Shown here one piece after another: positions 8,848 through 17,022 of a stretch of DNA of 64,000 nucleotides. The notes beneath the pieces were generated by a model that made no database searches, was not told the origin of the DNA, and worked only from the letters and a program-made list of their open reading frames with translations. The position numbers were made by a program, and so were the translations under genes. Each line of letters begins with the position of its first letter. Positions within the stretch are counted from its first letter, which is position 1. The stretch spans positions 124,001 through 188,000 of the forward strand of contig CAWGDC010000006.1 of assembly GCA_963821325.1 (NCBI GenBank), written 5' to 3'. Source of the stretch: PALSA-555 sp963821325. Its GTDB lineage: Bacteria; Actinomycetota; Acidimicrobiia; IMCC26256; PALSA-555.

Positions 8848-9365
8848 GCCAACCGCGAGTGGTGCTCGACCCGACCGGGGAGCGGACCGCGGCGCTGCGG
8901 GAGCGCAGCGCCCGCCCGGCGTCGCTGACCGACCGGTCGGTGGGGCTCCTCGACATCAGCAAGGCGCGAGGCGACGTCTTCCTCGACCGCCTCGAGGAGC
9001 ACCTGGCGCGTCGTGGGGCGCGGGTACTGCGCTTCGCGAAGCCGACGTTCACGAAGGTCGCGCCGATCGACCTGCGTCGCGAGATCGCCGAGCAGTGCGA
9101 CGTGGTGATCGAGGCGCTCGCCGACTGAGGATCGTGCACGTCGTGCAGTGTGCACGACACCATCAACCTCGAGGCACTGGGGGTACCGACCGTGTTCGTC
9201 GCTTCGAGCGAGTTCGTCGACGCCGCTGACGCGCAGGCCCGCGCGCTCGGCGCCGACCCAGCGCGGGTGTTCGTGGCCCACCCGATCCAGGACCGCACCG
9301 ACGACGAGCTGCGACACCTGGCCGACGACGCGGTCGACGCGGTCGTCGACGCGGTGAGCGGGTAG
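8844..9365 (+). CDS. UGSC-type selenoprotein; in-frame TGA 9126-9128 read as selenocysteine
   Basis: Translation from GTG 8844 meets TGA at codon 95 and stays open to TAG 9363-9365, giving 173 residues. Around the TGA the product is EALAD-U-GSCTSCSVHD: Sec95-Gly-Ser-Cys98, the motif that names the UGSC (seleno)protein family, followed by Cys101. The part after the TGA (NLEALGVPTVFV and on) continues the same alpha/beta fold, has no ribosome site of its own, and leads directly into the next gene. A perfect 8-bp hairpin begins three bases after the TGA. It overlaps the thioredoxin-like gene by four bases. Enzyme activity unknown; the U-x-x-C pair suggests redox chemistry. Standard gene callers would split or truncate it. 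Confidence 0.82.
9129..9157 (+). promoter_or_regulatory. Candidate bacterial SECIS hairpin just after the UGA codon
   Basis: TCGTGCAC (9132-9139) pairs perfectly with GTGCACGA (9150-9157). G-U pairs at 9140/9149 and 9141/9148 can extend the stem to ten pairs, leaving the loop CGTGCA with a G at its second position. Bacterial SECIS elements lie in the coding region immediately 3' of the UGA and bind SelB. The UGA-to-loop distance is somewhat short compared with the usual bacterial model. Confidence 0.6.
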
Positions 9366-9369
9366 CGCC

Positions 9370-10080
9370 GTGCTGCTGCTCCACGAGGTGCACCGGGTGC
9401 GCGGCACCCAGGAAGACGACTTCGAGGCCGCGTTCCGCGACCGCTGGATGCCCGAGCTGGCGCGCGGCGACGACGCCCGCCTCCTGTACTTCCTGCATCT
9501 CGCGGACGGGTCCGGTCGGGCGTACACCGCCGTGACCGTCACCGGCGTGCGCGACGGCGCGGCGTGGGAGCGGCTCGCCCGCTCGGTGCAGGACGGGCCG
9601 CTGCGCTCCTGGGCCCACGACGTCGACCAGACCCGCCACGGCGTCCACGCCAAGGCGCTGCTGACCGTCCCGTGGTCGCCGCCGCTCGTCGAGGACCTCG
9701 ACGCCGTCCCCACCGAGCCGGGCGACCACCCGCTCACCATCTTCATGGAGGACACCGCCTGGCCCCACGACGGGATGCTCGACGACTACCTCGAGGCGGC
9801 CCACACCCACTACGCACCGAGCCTGGTCGAGAGCCGCCAGGGCGGCCGGGCCATCTTGGAGCTGCTCGCGGCGTTCCAGACCGCCTGGGGGACGGGGCGG
9901 CGCTCCGAGGTGGTGCTCTGGCAGCGGATCCTCGACAACGCGAAGCTGCAGCGGCTCCTCGAGAGCGAGGTGCCCCCCGAGTTCCGGGCGCCCGGCTCCT
10001 GGATGCACGACGCGCTCCGGGTGCGCGACGACTGGGAGAGCCGGCTGCTGCGGACGACGCGCTGGTCGCCGCTGACCTGA
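9370..10080 (+). CDS. Conserved hypothetical protein, possible tandem NIPSNAP-like domains
   Basis: A 236-residue soluble protein starting at GTG 9370, four bases after the selenoprotein stop, so probably the last gene of the serC-selenoprotein run. I see two halves (about 1-105 and 115-236), each opening with a hydrophobic strand (LLLHEVHRV; LTIFMEDTAW) followed by helices. That is compatible with a duplicated dimeric alpha/beta barrel (NIPSNAP/ABM type), but I do not recognise the family firmly. It ends four bases before the stop of the converging LLM gene. Confidence 0.75.
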   Translation: MLLLHEVHRVRGTQEDDFEAAFRDRWMPELARGDDARLLYFLHLADGSGRAYTAVTVTGVRDGAAWERLARSVQDGPLRSWAHDVDQTRHGVHAKALLTVPWSPPLVEDLDAVPTEPGDHPLTIFMEDTAWPHDGMLDDYLEAAHTHYAPSLVESRQGGRAILELLAAFQTAWGTGRRSEVVLWQRILDNAKLQRLLESEVPPEFRAPGSWMHDALRVRDDWESRLLRTTRWSPLT

Positions 10081-10084
10081 CCGG

Positions 10085-10903
10085 TCAGGCGTTGAGCGTC
10101 GCGGCGGCGAACGCCTCGACCTGCGCCCGGCCCGAGCTCGGCCAGCCCGCCACGAGGTAGCCGAACCCCGCGTCGCGCCACCCGTCGATCGTGCGCCGCA
10201 CCTCGCCGAGGTCCCCTTCGAGGGACAGCGACCCGGCCCGCAGGATCGAGGACGGGTCGCGACCGGCCGCCGCGGCGAGGTCGCTCAGGTGCGCCGACCG
10301 CGCCGCCAGCTGGTCCGGCGAGCCGAAGCAGTGCCACACGTCGGCGTACCGGGCGACGATGCCGAGCATCCGCTCGCCTGACGCGCCGATCCAGATCGGC
10401 GGGTGCGGCGTCTGCACCGGGCGGGGCCGCATCGTCGCGTCGCGCACCTGGTAGTAGCGGCCTTCGAAGCTGAAGTCGTCGGCGGTGAGCAGCCCCCGCA
10501 CGATCTGCACCGCCTCCTCGAAGCGGGCGACGCGCTCCCCGGTCGGGGGGAACGGGATCGACAGCGCCCGATGCTCCTCGTCGAACCACGCCGCGCCGTA
10601 CGTCAGCTCGTAGCGGCCACCCGACGCGTGGTCGATCGTGATCGCCTCCGCGGCGAACACCGACGGGTGCCGGTACGTCAATCCCGACACGAGCAGCCCG
10701 AGGCGGGCGCGGGTCGTGATCCCGCTCAACGCGGCGAGCGTCGTGTTGCCCTCGAAGCACTCGCCGGGGCCGCTGCCGTACATCGGCTGGAAGTGGTCGA
10801 AGCCCCAGATCCCGTCGAAGCCGAGATCGTCCGCCAGCCGGGCCCGCGAGGCCACCTCGGCCCACGGCATCCGCTGCTGGGCGACGTCGAGACCGATCCG
10901 CAC
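10085..10903 (-). CDS. LLM-class (luciferase-like) flavin/F420 oxidoreductase
   Basis: A TIM-barrel luciferase-like protein of about 272 residues. Family signatures are FDGIWGFDHF near the N-terminus, ARLGLLVSGLTYRHP, and PIWIGASGERMLGIVARYAD. Such enzymes use FMN or F420; the latter is common in actinobacteria. I start at GTG 10903, because GGGAGG lies seven bases upstream; GTG 10909 overlaps that ribosome site. Substrate not predictable. Confidence 0.9.
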   Translation of the reverse strand: MRIGLDVAQQRMPWAEVASRARLADDLGFDGIWGFDHFQPMYGSGPGECFEGNTTLAALSGITTRARLGLLVSGLTYRHPSVFAAEAITIDHASGGRYELTYGAAWFDEEHRALSIPFPPTGERVARFEEAVQIVRGLLTADDFSFEGRYYQVRDATMRPRPVQTPHPPIWIGASGERMLGIVARYADVWHCFGSPDQLAARSAHLSDLAAAAGRDPSSILRAGSLSLEGDLGEVRRTIDGWRDAGFGYLVAGWPSSGRAQVEAFAAATLNA

Positions 10904-10981
10904 GGGCACCTCCCGGTCGGGGACGCCGGCGGGCGTCCGGGCGCGGGAGTGTACGGCCCGCCGCGGCCGCGCCCGGGGGCC

Positions 10982-11767
10982 TTACACCTCCGTGAGTGCC
11001 TCCCAGCCGGGCGGTGGCGGCGCGAGCCGCCAGTACTGCTCCGGCGGCTGCGCGTCGAGCTTGTCGGTGAGCCCCCACTCGGCCTCGAGCGCCGCGACCT
11101 GGGTCGGGTAGCAGGCGACCGCGGCGAGCTTGCGCGGGTGGTCGACGTCGACCGGCGCCGCGACGGGCGTCGGCCAGACCCGCTGACGGAACAGCCGCGA
11201 CACCCGCCAGGCGAGCAGCCCCGGGATGTGCTGGTAGCCCATGTCCTCGTAGCAGAACCACGCCGGGCCGCCGTCGGCGTCGTCGAGCATCCGGGCCCGC
11301 ACGAGCATCGCCGCCTCGTGCGTGCAGTCATGGTCGGGGTTGCCGAGGCCGAACGGCGCGAGCACCGCGGTGGGCCGCAGGCCGCGCAGGGTCGCCTCGA
11401 GCGTGTCGACCACGTCGTCGGGACGCACCCAGTCCGACCGCTCAAGGTAGGAGTGCTCGACGAAGTCGAGCCAGATCGGTCGGGCGTCGAACCCGGCGAG
11501 CGCGGCGGCGTCCTCGGCGCGGCGGGTCACGTGCACCTCGTCGCCCGGCCCGAACCCGCCGAGCGCGTCCCAGTGTCCGGGCGGGTCCGGGTACTCGACG
11601 GGGCGGCCGGCGAACACCGTCACGACGGGCACCCCGGGGTGCGCGGCGAGCAGGTAGGAGCAGCCGAGGACGGCGTCGTCGAGGTGCGGGGACACGACGA
11701 CCAGGCGGGTGAGCTCGGCCGGCGTCACCGTGCCCCACTGGTGCATCTCCGGGGGCGCCTGCGCCAT
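10982..11767 (-). CDS. PIG-L family N-acetylglucosamine deacetylase-like protein
   Basis: A 261-residue protein with the PIG-L zinc motif PHLDDAVLGC and a later histidine in NPDHDCTHEA that would complete the site. The family includes mycothiol enzymes MshB and Mca and lipid-linked GlcNAc deacetylases; this one matches none of them clearly in my reading. ATG 11767 is chosen because sequence upstream of it is low-quality coding and reaches toward repeat copy 1. Cytosolic. Confidence 0.85.
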   Translation of the reverse strand: MAQAPPEMHQWGTVTPAELTRLVVVSPHLDDAVLGCSYLLAAHPGVPVVTVFAGRPVEYPDPPGHWDALGGFGPGDEVHVTRRAEDAAALAGFDARPIWLDFVEHSYLERSDWVRPDDVVDTLEATLRGLRPTAVLAPFGLGNPDHDCTHEAAMLVRARMLDDADGGPAWFCYEDMGYQHIPGLLAWRVSRLFRQRVWPTPVAAPVDVDHPRKLAAVACYPTQVAALEAEWGLTDKLDAQPPEQYWRLAPPPPGWEALTEV

Positions 11768-12061
11768 CGGGGGAGCATCCCAGATGGCGCCACCGCCCCT
11801 CCACGTCGGAAATGTCCGTTTCCAGCAGCCTCTCGCAGGATCCGGTCCCCGGCGAAACGCTCGCCAGTCGCCGCCGTGTGTGAGAACCTGACCACGCGCG
11901 GTAGAACAGGAGTACACGATCGGCGTGCCCTAGCCCGCACGCAATCTCGCCCGGCGTCCCCAGCGATGCCCAGCCCCGCCCCACCCGCTGGCGGACTCGG
12001 GCGAGACGGTGGGGCGCCCCGTCGAGGTGGGTCCGCCCACCTCCGGGGCCGCCCCGCCACG

Positions 12062-12197
12062 CGAGACTGGGTACTGGGCCAGTTCGGCCCTCTGCGTACA
12101 TTCGGCTTCACGTCGGCAGCCCGAAGGCAGTTTCACGCTTCCTCGTACCGAGGGACCGACGGCTGTCGCAGCGTCGACACGAGAAACCTGGTGTGAC
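12062..12197 (-). repeat. Interspersed structured repeat, copy 1 (inverted relative to copies 2 and 3)
   Basis: On the minus strand this shares the core GTCGGTCCCTCGGTA, CTGCCTTCGGGCTGCCGACG and GTACGCAGAG with copies at 26591 and 54186. It can form hairpin 1 (TCCCTC / GAGGAA, one mismatch here) and hairpin 2 (TTCGGgCT / AGCCGAA). It fills most of the 484-bp spacer between the divergent PIG-L and aldo/keto reductase genes. I see nothing else in that spacer. Confidence 0.8.
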
Positions 12198-12251
12198 ACT
12201 CAAACCGATCCACCACCCGAGACGGCGCGTGTCGTCCGACCACCCACGACC

Positions 12252-13256
12252 GTGAGCGTCGGGCCGCGCGCGTTGGGGCCGACCGGCCTGCAGGTCAGCC
12301 CGCTGTGCCTCGGTGCGATGAACTTCGGCGACCCGACCGACGAACCGGAATCGCGAGCGATCATCGACACCGCCCTCGACCGTGGCATCACGATGATCGA
12401 CACGGCCGACGTGTACGCCGGTGGGCGCAGCGAGGAGATCGTCGGCGCGGCGCTCGCCGCGAACGGGCACCGCGACGACATCGTGCTCGCCACGAAGGTC
12501 GGGATGCCGCGCGGTCGCGCCGAGCCCGGGACGTGGCATCGCCGCGAGCACATCGTCGCGTCGTGCAACCGGTCGCTGCAGAGCCTCCAGACCGACCGCA
12601 TCGACCTCTACCAGCTGCACCGCCCGTCGATGGTCGTCCCCCAGGAGGAGACCCTCGCGGCGTTCGACGAGCTCGTCGCGGCGGGCAAGGTGCGCCACGT
12701 CGGCTGCTCGACGCACCCGGCGTGGATGGTCATGGAGGCGCTGTGCCTCGCCGGACGGGACGGGCGTCCGTCGTACGCGACCGAGCAGCCGCCCTACAAC
12801 CTGCTCGACCGGCGCATCGAGAACGAGCTGCTGCCGCTGTGTCGAGCCCACGGGCTGGGCGTGCTCCCGTGGTCGCCGCTCGCGGCCGGGATCCTCGCCG
12901 GCCGCTACGACCGCGCCGACCAGGTCCCCGAGGACTCCCGCGCGGCGCGCCGCCCCCAGCTCCGCGAGCGCGTCACGCCCCGCGCCCTCGAGGTGGCGGA
13001 GCGCCTCGCGGCCCTCGCCGCGGCGCGGGACCTCACCACCGCGCAGCTCGCGCTCGTCTGGGCGAAGGACCAGCCGGGCGTCACCGCCCCGATCGTCGGG
13101 CCCCGCACGGTGGCCCAGCTCGAGGAGGCCGTCGCGGTCCTCGACCGCCCACTCGACGACGAGGCCCGAGCGGCCTGCGACGCGCTCGTCCCGCCGGGCA
13201 GCGCCGTCGCCGACTTCCACAACACGTCGGGGTGGATGCGGGAGCGGGTCACCTGA
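12252..13256 (+). CDS. Aldo/keto reductase
   Basis: A protein of about 334 residues with an AKR (beta/alpha)8 barrel. The tetrad is visible: Asp and Tyr in IDTADVYAGG, Lys in LATKVG, and His in YQLHRP; SWSPLAAG-like LPWSPLAAG and IVGPRT are the cofactor-binding segments. It reduces carbonyls with NADPH. I start at GTG 12252, since the open frame further upstream is made of repeat copy 1. It resembles the YccK/AKR11-12-like subgroup in length, but the substrate is unknown. Confidence 0.92.
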   Translation: MSVGPRALGPTGLQVSPLCLGAMNFGDPTDEPESRAIIDTALDRGITMIDTADVYAGGRSEEIVGAALAANGHRDDIVLATKVGMPRGRAEPGTWHRREHIVASCNRSLQSLQTDRIDLYQLHRPSMVVPQEETLAAFDELVAAGKVRHVGCSTHPAWMVMEALCLAGRDGRPSYATEQPPYNLLDRRIENELLPLCRAHGLGVLPWSPLAAGILAGRYDRADQVPEDSRAARRPQLRERVTPRALEVAERLAALAAARDLTTAQLALVWAKDQPGVTAPIVGPRTVAQLEEAVAVLDRPLDDEARAACDALVPPGSAVADFHNTSGWMRERVT

Positions 13257-13285
13257 GCGGCGTCCCGGCGGCGAGGCGCTGACCG

Positions 13286-14806
13286 ATGGCGTTCGACCCG
13301 ATCGTCGCGTCGACCACCCCGGTGGCGGCGCACCGCGAGCCGGCGTTCGTGCACGACGAGGACCAGCGGGCCGCCGCGGCGCGCCTCGCCGAGCACCGCG
13401 CCCGGCGCGGCCGCGCGCCGAACGTCCTCGTGATCCTGTTCGACGACGTCGGCTGGGGCGACTTCGGCTGCTACGGCGGCGGCGTCGCCGTCGGCGCGCC
13501 CACCCCGAATCTCGACGAACTCGCCCGCGCCGGGCTGCTCCTCACCTCCTGCTACTCGGAGCCGTCGTGCAGCCCGTCCCGGGCGTCGCTGCTCACCGGC
13601 CGGCTCCCGATGCGCCACGGGCTGCTGCGCCCCCCGATGTACGGCGAGCCCGGCGGGCTCGACGGTGAGGTGACGCTCGCCCAGCTGCTCGCCGACGCCG
13701 GGTACGTCACCCAAGCGGTCGGGAAGTGGCACATGGGCGAGAACCACGTGTCCCAGCCCCAGCACGTCGGCTTCGACGACTTCTACGGGTTCCTGTCCGT
13801 GTCGGACATGTACACCGAGTGGCGCGACCCCTACTTCTTCCCCGAGATCGTCTACAGCGCCGAGCGCACCGAGTGGGTACGCAACCAGCCGTTCAACCGG
13901 TGCTTCGTGCACGCCACGAAGGGCGGCGACACCGAGAACGTCGAGGAGGTGACGATCCCGGTCCTCGCCCGGCTCGACGACGACTGGTGCACCTACTCGA
14001 GCGACTTCCTGCGGCGCATGGCCGGCCGCGACGAGCCCTGGTTCCTGTACCACTGCACCCGCGGCGCCCACTTCGACAACTACCCGCACGAGCGCTACCT
14101 CGGCGCGTCCCCGGCCCGCCACCCGTACAAGGACACGATCGTCGAGCTCGACGCGATCGTCGGGCGGCTCCTCGCCGTGCTGCGCGACACCGGCCAGCTC
14201 GAGGACACGCTCGTGCTCGTCAGCTCGGACAACGGGCCCGAGATGGAGACCTGGCCCGACGCGGCCTACTCGCCGTTCCGGTGCGCGAAGGGCTCGACCT
14301 GGGAGGGCGGGGTCCGCGTCCCGGCCCTGTTCTCGTGGCCCGGCGTCATCGACCCGGGCCGCGCCTCGGACGGGCTGTTCGCGTTCACCGACCTGGTCCC
14401 GACCGTCGCCGGGCTGGCCGGCGTTCCCGACGCCGTCCCCACCGACCGGTTCATCGACGGTGTCGACCAGACCTCGTTCCTCCTCGCGCCCGACGGGCGC
14501 TCGAACCGCAAGTACCAGTACTACTGGCTTCTCGACCGGTTCTCGGCGCTGCGGGTCGGTGAGTACAAGTTCATGCTGTCGTCGATCTCCGACGACGACC
14601 GCGACGTGCTGAACCCCGGCGGGTTCACCGGCGTCGTGCAGCAGTACCCGTACGGGCGGCTGTACAACCTGTACCTGGACCCGAAGGAGACGCGCAGCTA
14701 CCTGATCCGCAAGCTCGCGTACCTCGAGTCGTTCCAGACCGGGATCCGCGAGCACCTGCGCACCTTCCGGGACTACCCGCCCAAACGCGTGGTGGGCGGG
14801 GGGTGA
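13286..14806 (+). CDS. Sulfatase (formylglycine-dependent, arylsulfatase-like)
   Basis: A 506-residue alkaline-phosphatase-superfamily sulfatase. Cys95 in SCSPSRASLLTGR fits the C-x-P-S-R signature in which Cys is oxidised to formylglycine. Metal ligands appear in ILFDDVGWGDFG and SSDNGPE, and GKWHMG is typical. There is no clear signal peptide, so it may be cytosolic. It overlaps the MurD-like ligase by four bases (GTGA) and lies 1.4 kb before a TauD-family dioxygenase, another class that can release sulfur from organic esters. Confidence 0.93.
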   Translation: MAFDPIVASTTPVAAHREPAFVHDEDQRAAAARLAEHRARRGRAPNVLVILFDDVGWGDFGCYGGGVAVGAPTPNLDELARAGLLLTSCYSEPSCSPSRASLLTGRLPMRHGLLRPPMYGEPGGLDGEVTLAQLLADAGYVTQAVGKWHMGENHVSQPQHVGFDDFYGFLSVSDMYTEWRDPYFFPEIVYSAERTEWVRNQPFNRCFVHATKGGDTENVEEVTIPVLARLDDDWCTYSSDFLRRMAGRDEPWFLYHCTRGAHFDNYPHERYLGASPARHPYKDTIVELDAIVGRLLAVLRDTGQLEDTLVLVSSDNGPEMETWPDAAYSPFRCAKGSTWEGGVRVPALFSWPGVIDPGRASDGLFAFTDLVPTVAGLAGVPDAVPTDRFIDGVDQTSFLLAPDGRSNRKYQYYWLLDRFSALRVGEYKFMLSSISDDDRDVLNPGGFTGVVQQYPYGRLYNLYLDPKETRSYLIRKLAYLESFQTGIREHLRTFRDYPPKRVVGGG

Positions 14807-16185
14807 GCCCGGGACTCGCCGGGGCGCGGGTCCTCGTGATGGGGATCGGCCGGCGCGCCGGCGGTGTCGGCGTGATCCGCTACGCGCTCGACGCGGGCGC
14901 CGAGGTGCGCGTGACCGACCGGGCCGACCCGGCCGCGTTCGAGGCGATCGTCGAGGCGTTCCGCGGCGAGCCGGTCACCTTCGTGCTGGGCCGGCACGAC
15001 GAACACGACTTCGAGTGGGCCGACGTCGTCGTCCGCAACCCCGACGTCCGCCGCGACTCGCCGTACCTCGCCGTCGCCGAGGCGCACGGCGCGCGTGTCG
15101 AGATGGAGATGACGCTGTTCCTGGCGGCCAGCCCCGCCCCCACGATCGGGGTGACGGGCACGAAGGGCAAGACGACCACGACGCTGCTGCTCCACGCCAT
15201 GCTGCGCGAGCACTGGCCGACGAGCGTCGTCGCCGGGAACATGGGCCGCTCCGCGCTCGCGCGCCTCGGCGACGTCGAGCCCGGCGTGCCGGTCGCGCTC
15301 GAGCTCTCCTCGTTCCAGCTCGAGGGGCTCGGCGAGCACGCCCGCTCCCCCCACGTGGCGGTGCTCACGAACCTGCGCCCCGACCACCTCGACCGGTACG
15401 CGTCGGTCACCGAGTACGCCGACGCGAAGGCCCAGATCGCCCGCCACCAGCGCCCCGACGACTGGACCGTGTACCCCGCCGACGATCCCGCCGTCGGCGC
15501 GCTCGTCGCCGACAGCCCGGGGCGCCCGATCACCTTCGCGTCGGTCGCGCATCCCGGCGACCGCACCCTCTTCGTCGCCGACGGGCGGCTCGTGGCCGAC
15601 TGGTCCGGCCGCCGGCTCGACCTCGGGCCGGTCGACGCCCTCGCCGTGCCCGGCGCCCACAACCAGCGCGACGCCCTCGCCGCGGCCGGCGCGGCGCTGG
15701 CCGTCGGGGTGTCCGCCGACGAGGTGCGCCGCGGCATCGCCGCGTTCCGCGGCGTGCCCCACCGCCTCGAGCACGTCGCGACGCTCGAGGGCGTCGACTG
15801 GGTCAACGACAGCGCCGCCACGACCCCCGACGCCGCCGCAGCCGCGCTCGACGCCTACGCCGGCCGGCCCACCGTCGCGATCGCCGGCGGCTCCGACAAG
15901 GGCCTCGACCTCGCGCCGCTCGCCGCGGCGCTCGCCGCCCACGCCACCGGCGTGGTGCTGCTCGACGGGACCGCGACCGGCCCGCTCGCCGCCGTGCTCG
16001 AGGGCGCGGTCCCCGTGCACGGGCCGGTCGACTCGATGGACGCCGCCGTCGCGGCCGCCGCCGCCCTCGCCGTCCCGGGCGGCGTCGTCTTGCTGTCGCC
16101 CGGCTGCGCCAGCTTCGGGCTCTTCGTCGACGAGTTCGACCGCGGGGACCAGTTCCGGGCCGCGGTGCAGGCCCGGCGACCGTGA
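14803..16185 (+). CDS. murD: MurD-like UDP-N-acetylmuramoyl-L-alanine:glutamate ligase
   Basis: A 460-residue Mur ligase with three domains: N-terminal Rossmann-like UDP-binding, central ATPase with GVTGTKGKTTTT, and C-terminal domain with DSAATTPDA and GGSDKG. ELSSFQLEG and NLRPDHLDRY fit MurD. The reaction adds glutamate to UDP-MurNAc-L-Ala in peptidoglycan synthesis. It is not in a dcw cluster but is coupled to a sulfatase gene by a GTGA overlap, which is unusual. It could be a second, specialised MurD (for example MurD2-like); the sequence alone does not decide. Confidence 0.88.
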   Translation: MSPGLAGARVLVMGIGRRAGGVGVIRYALDAGAEVRVTDRADPAAFEAIVEAFRGEPVTFVLGRHDEHDFEWADVVVRNPDVRRDSPYLAVAEAHGARVEMEMTLFLAASPAPTIGVTGTKGKTTTTLLLHAMLREHWPTSVVAGNMGRSALARLGDVEPGVPVALELSSFQLEGLGEHARSPHVAVLTNLRPDHLDRYASVTEYADAKAQIARHQRPDDWTVYPADDPAVGALVADSPGRPITFASVAHPGDRTLFVADGRLVADWSGRRLDLGPVDALAVPGAHNQRDALAAAGAALAVGVSADEVRRGIAAFRGVPHRLEHVATLEGVDWVNDSAATTPDAAAAALDAYAGRPTVAIAGGSDKGLDLAPLAAALAAHATGVVLLDGTATGPLAAVLEGAVPVHGPVDSMDAAVAAAAALAVPGGVVLLSPGCASFGLFVDEFDRGDQFRAAVQARRP

Positions 16186-16241
16186 CCCGGGGGTGACGCC
16201 GCCTTGACGCGTCCTTCACGGAACGGCGCCACGATCCCGGC

Positions 16242-17021
16242 ATGAGCACAGCAGCGATCACCCCGATGGAAGGCCCCCTCGGCGCCGTCATCACCGGCGT
16301 CGACCTGCACGAGCCGCTGACCGACGACGACCGCGCCGCGGTGCGCCGCGTCCTCGCCGACCGGCTCCTCGTCTCGTTCCCGGAGCAGCACCTCAGCCTC
16401 GCCGAGGAGGAGCGCTTCGCGTCGTCGTTCGGCCCGCTCTGGCTCCACCCCGCCGCCCGCCACCGTGACGCCGCGGCGGCGGTCGTCGACAGCCGCCGCG
16501 CCCCTCGCGCCGGGAGAGCCGCCGAGGTGTGGCACGCCGACGCCACCTTCACCCTGCAGCCGCCGGCGTACACGATGCTCTCCGCCCAGGTGCTCCCCGA
16601 GCACGGCGGCGCCACCTCGTTCGCCAACCAGCAGGCCGCCTGGGAGCTCCTCGACCCGCAGTGGCGCCAGCGCCTCGAAGGGCTCCGCGCCGTGCACGCC
16701 CCCGGCCCGATGATGCTGCGACGCGCCCCCGGCCTCGGCGAGGTGCTGCACCCGGTCGTGCGCGTCGACGGGACGACCACCCGCCGCTCGCTGTTCGTGA
16801 ACCCCGGGTTCACGCGCCGCCTCGAGAACCAGACCGTGGCCGCCAGCCGCCCGACGCTCGGCTACCTGTTCCGCGTCGCGCTCGACCCGAGCGTCTGCCT
16901 CGACTACGCGTGGGCGCCGGGCGACCTCGTGGTCTGGGACAACCGGGCGCTGCTGCACCGCGCCCACCACGACCACGGCGACGACGCCCGCGTCCTCACC
17001 CGGGTCACCGTCGCCGCGTGA
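16242..17021 (+). CDS. TauD/TfdA-family Fe(II)/2-oxoglutarate dioxygenase
   Basis: A 259-residue protein with the iron facial triad His98-x-Asp100 (VWHADATF) and a distal histidine near 239 (NRALLHRAHH); an arginine around residue 250 can bind 2-oxoglutarate. Family members cleave taurine, alkyl sulfates, phenoxyacetates and others. The nearby sulfatase makes sulfur scavenging a possibility, by context only. It ends one base before the stop of the converging Coq4-motif gene. Confidence 0.9.
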   Translation: MSTAAITPMEGPLGAVITGVDLHEPLTDDDRAAVRRVLADRLLVSFPEQHLSLAEEERFASSFGPLWLHPAARHRDAAAAVVDSRRAPRAGRAAEVWHADATFTLQPPAYTMLSAQVLPEHGGATSFANQQAAWELLDPQWRQRLEGLRAVHAPGPMMLRRAPGLGEVLHPVVRVDGTTTRRSLFVNPGFTRRLENQTVAASRPTLGYLFRVALDPSVCLDYAWAPGDLVVWDNRALLHRAHHDHGDDARVLTRVTVAA

Positions 17022-17022
17022 G

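Noticed and set aside
9150..9365. Separate small gene starting at GTG 9150 after the TGA.
   Set aside because: No ribosome site; its start lies inside the hairpin, and its product is the continuation of the upstream fold. Readthrough at selenocysteine explains both parts better.
12009..12251. In-frame N-terminal extension of the aldo/keto reductase.
   Set aside because: The extension is translated repeat copy 1, also present in non-coding spacers at 26.6 and 54.2 kb; the AKR fold begins after GTG 12252.
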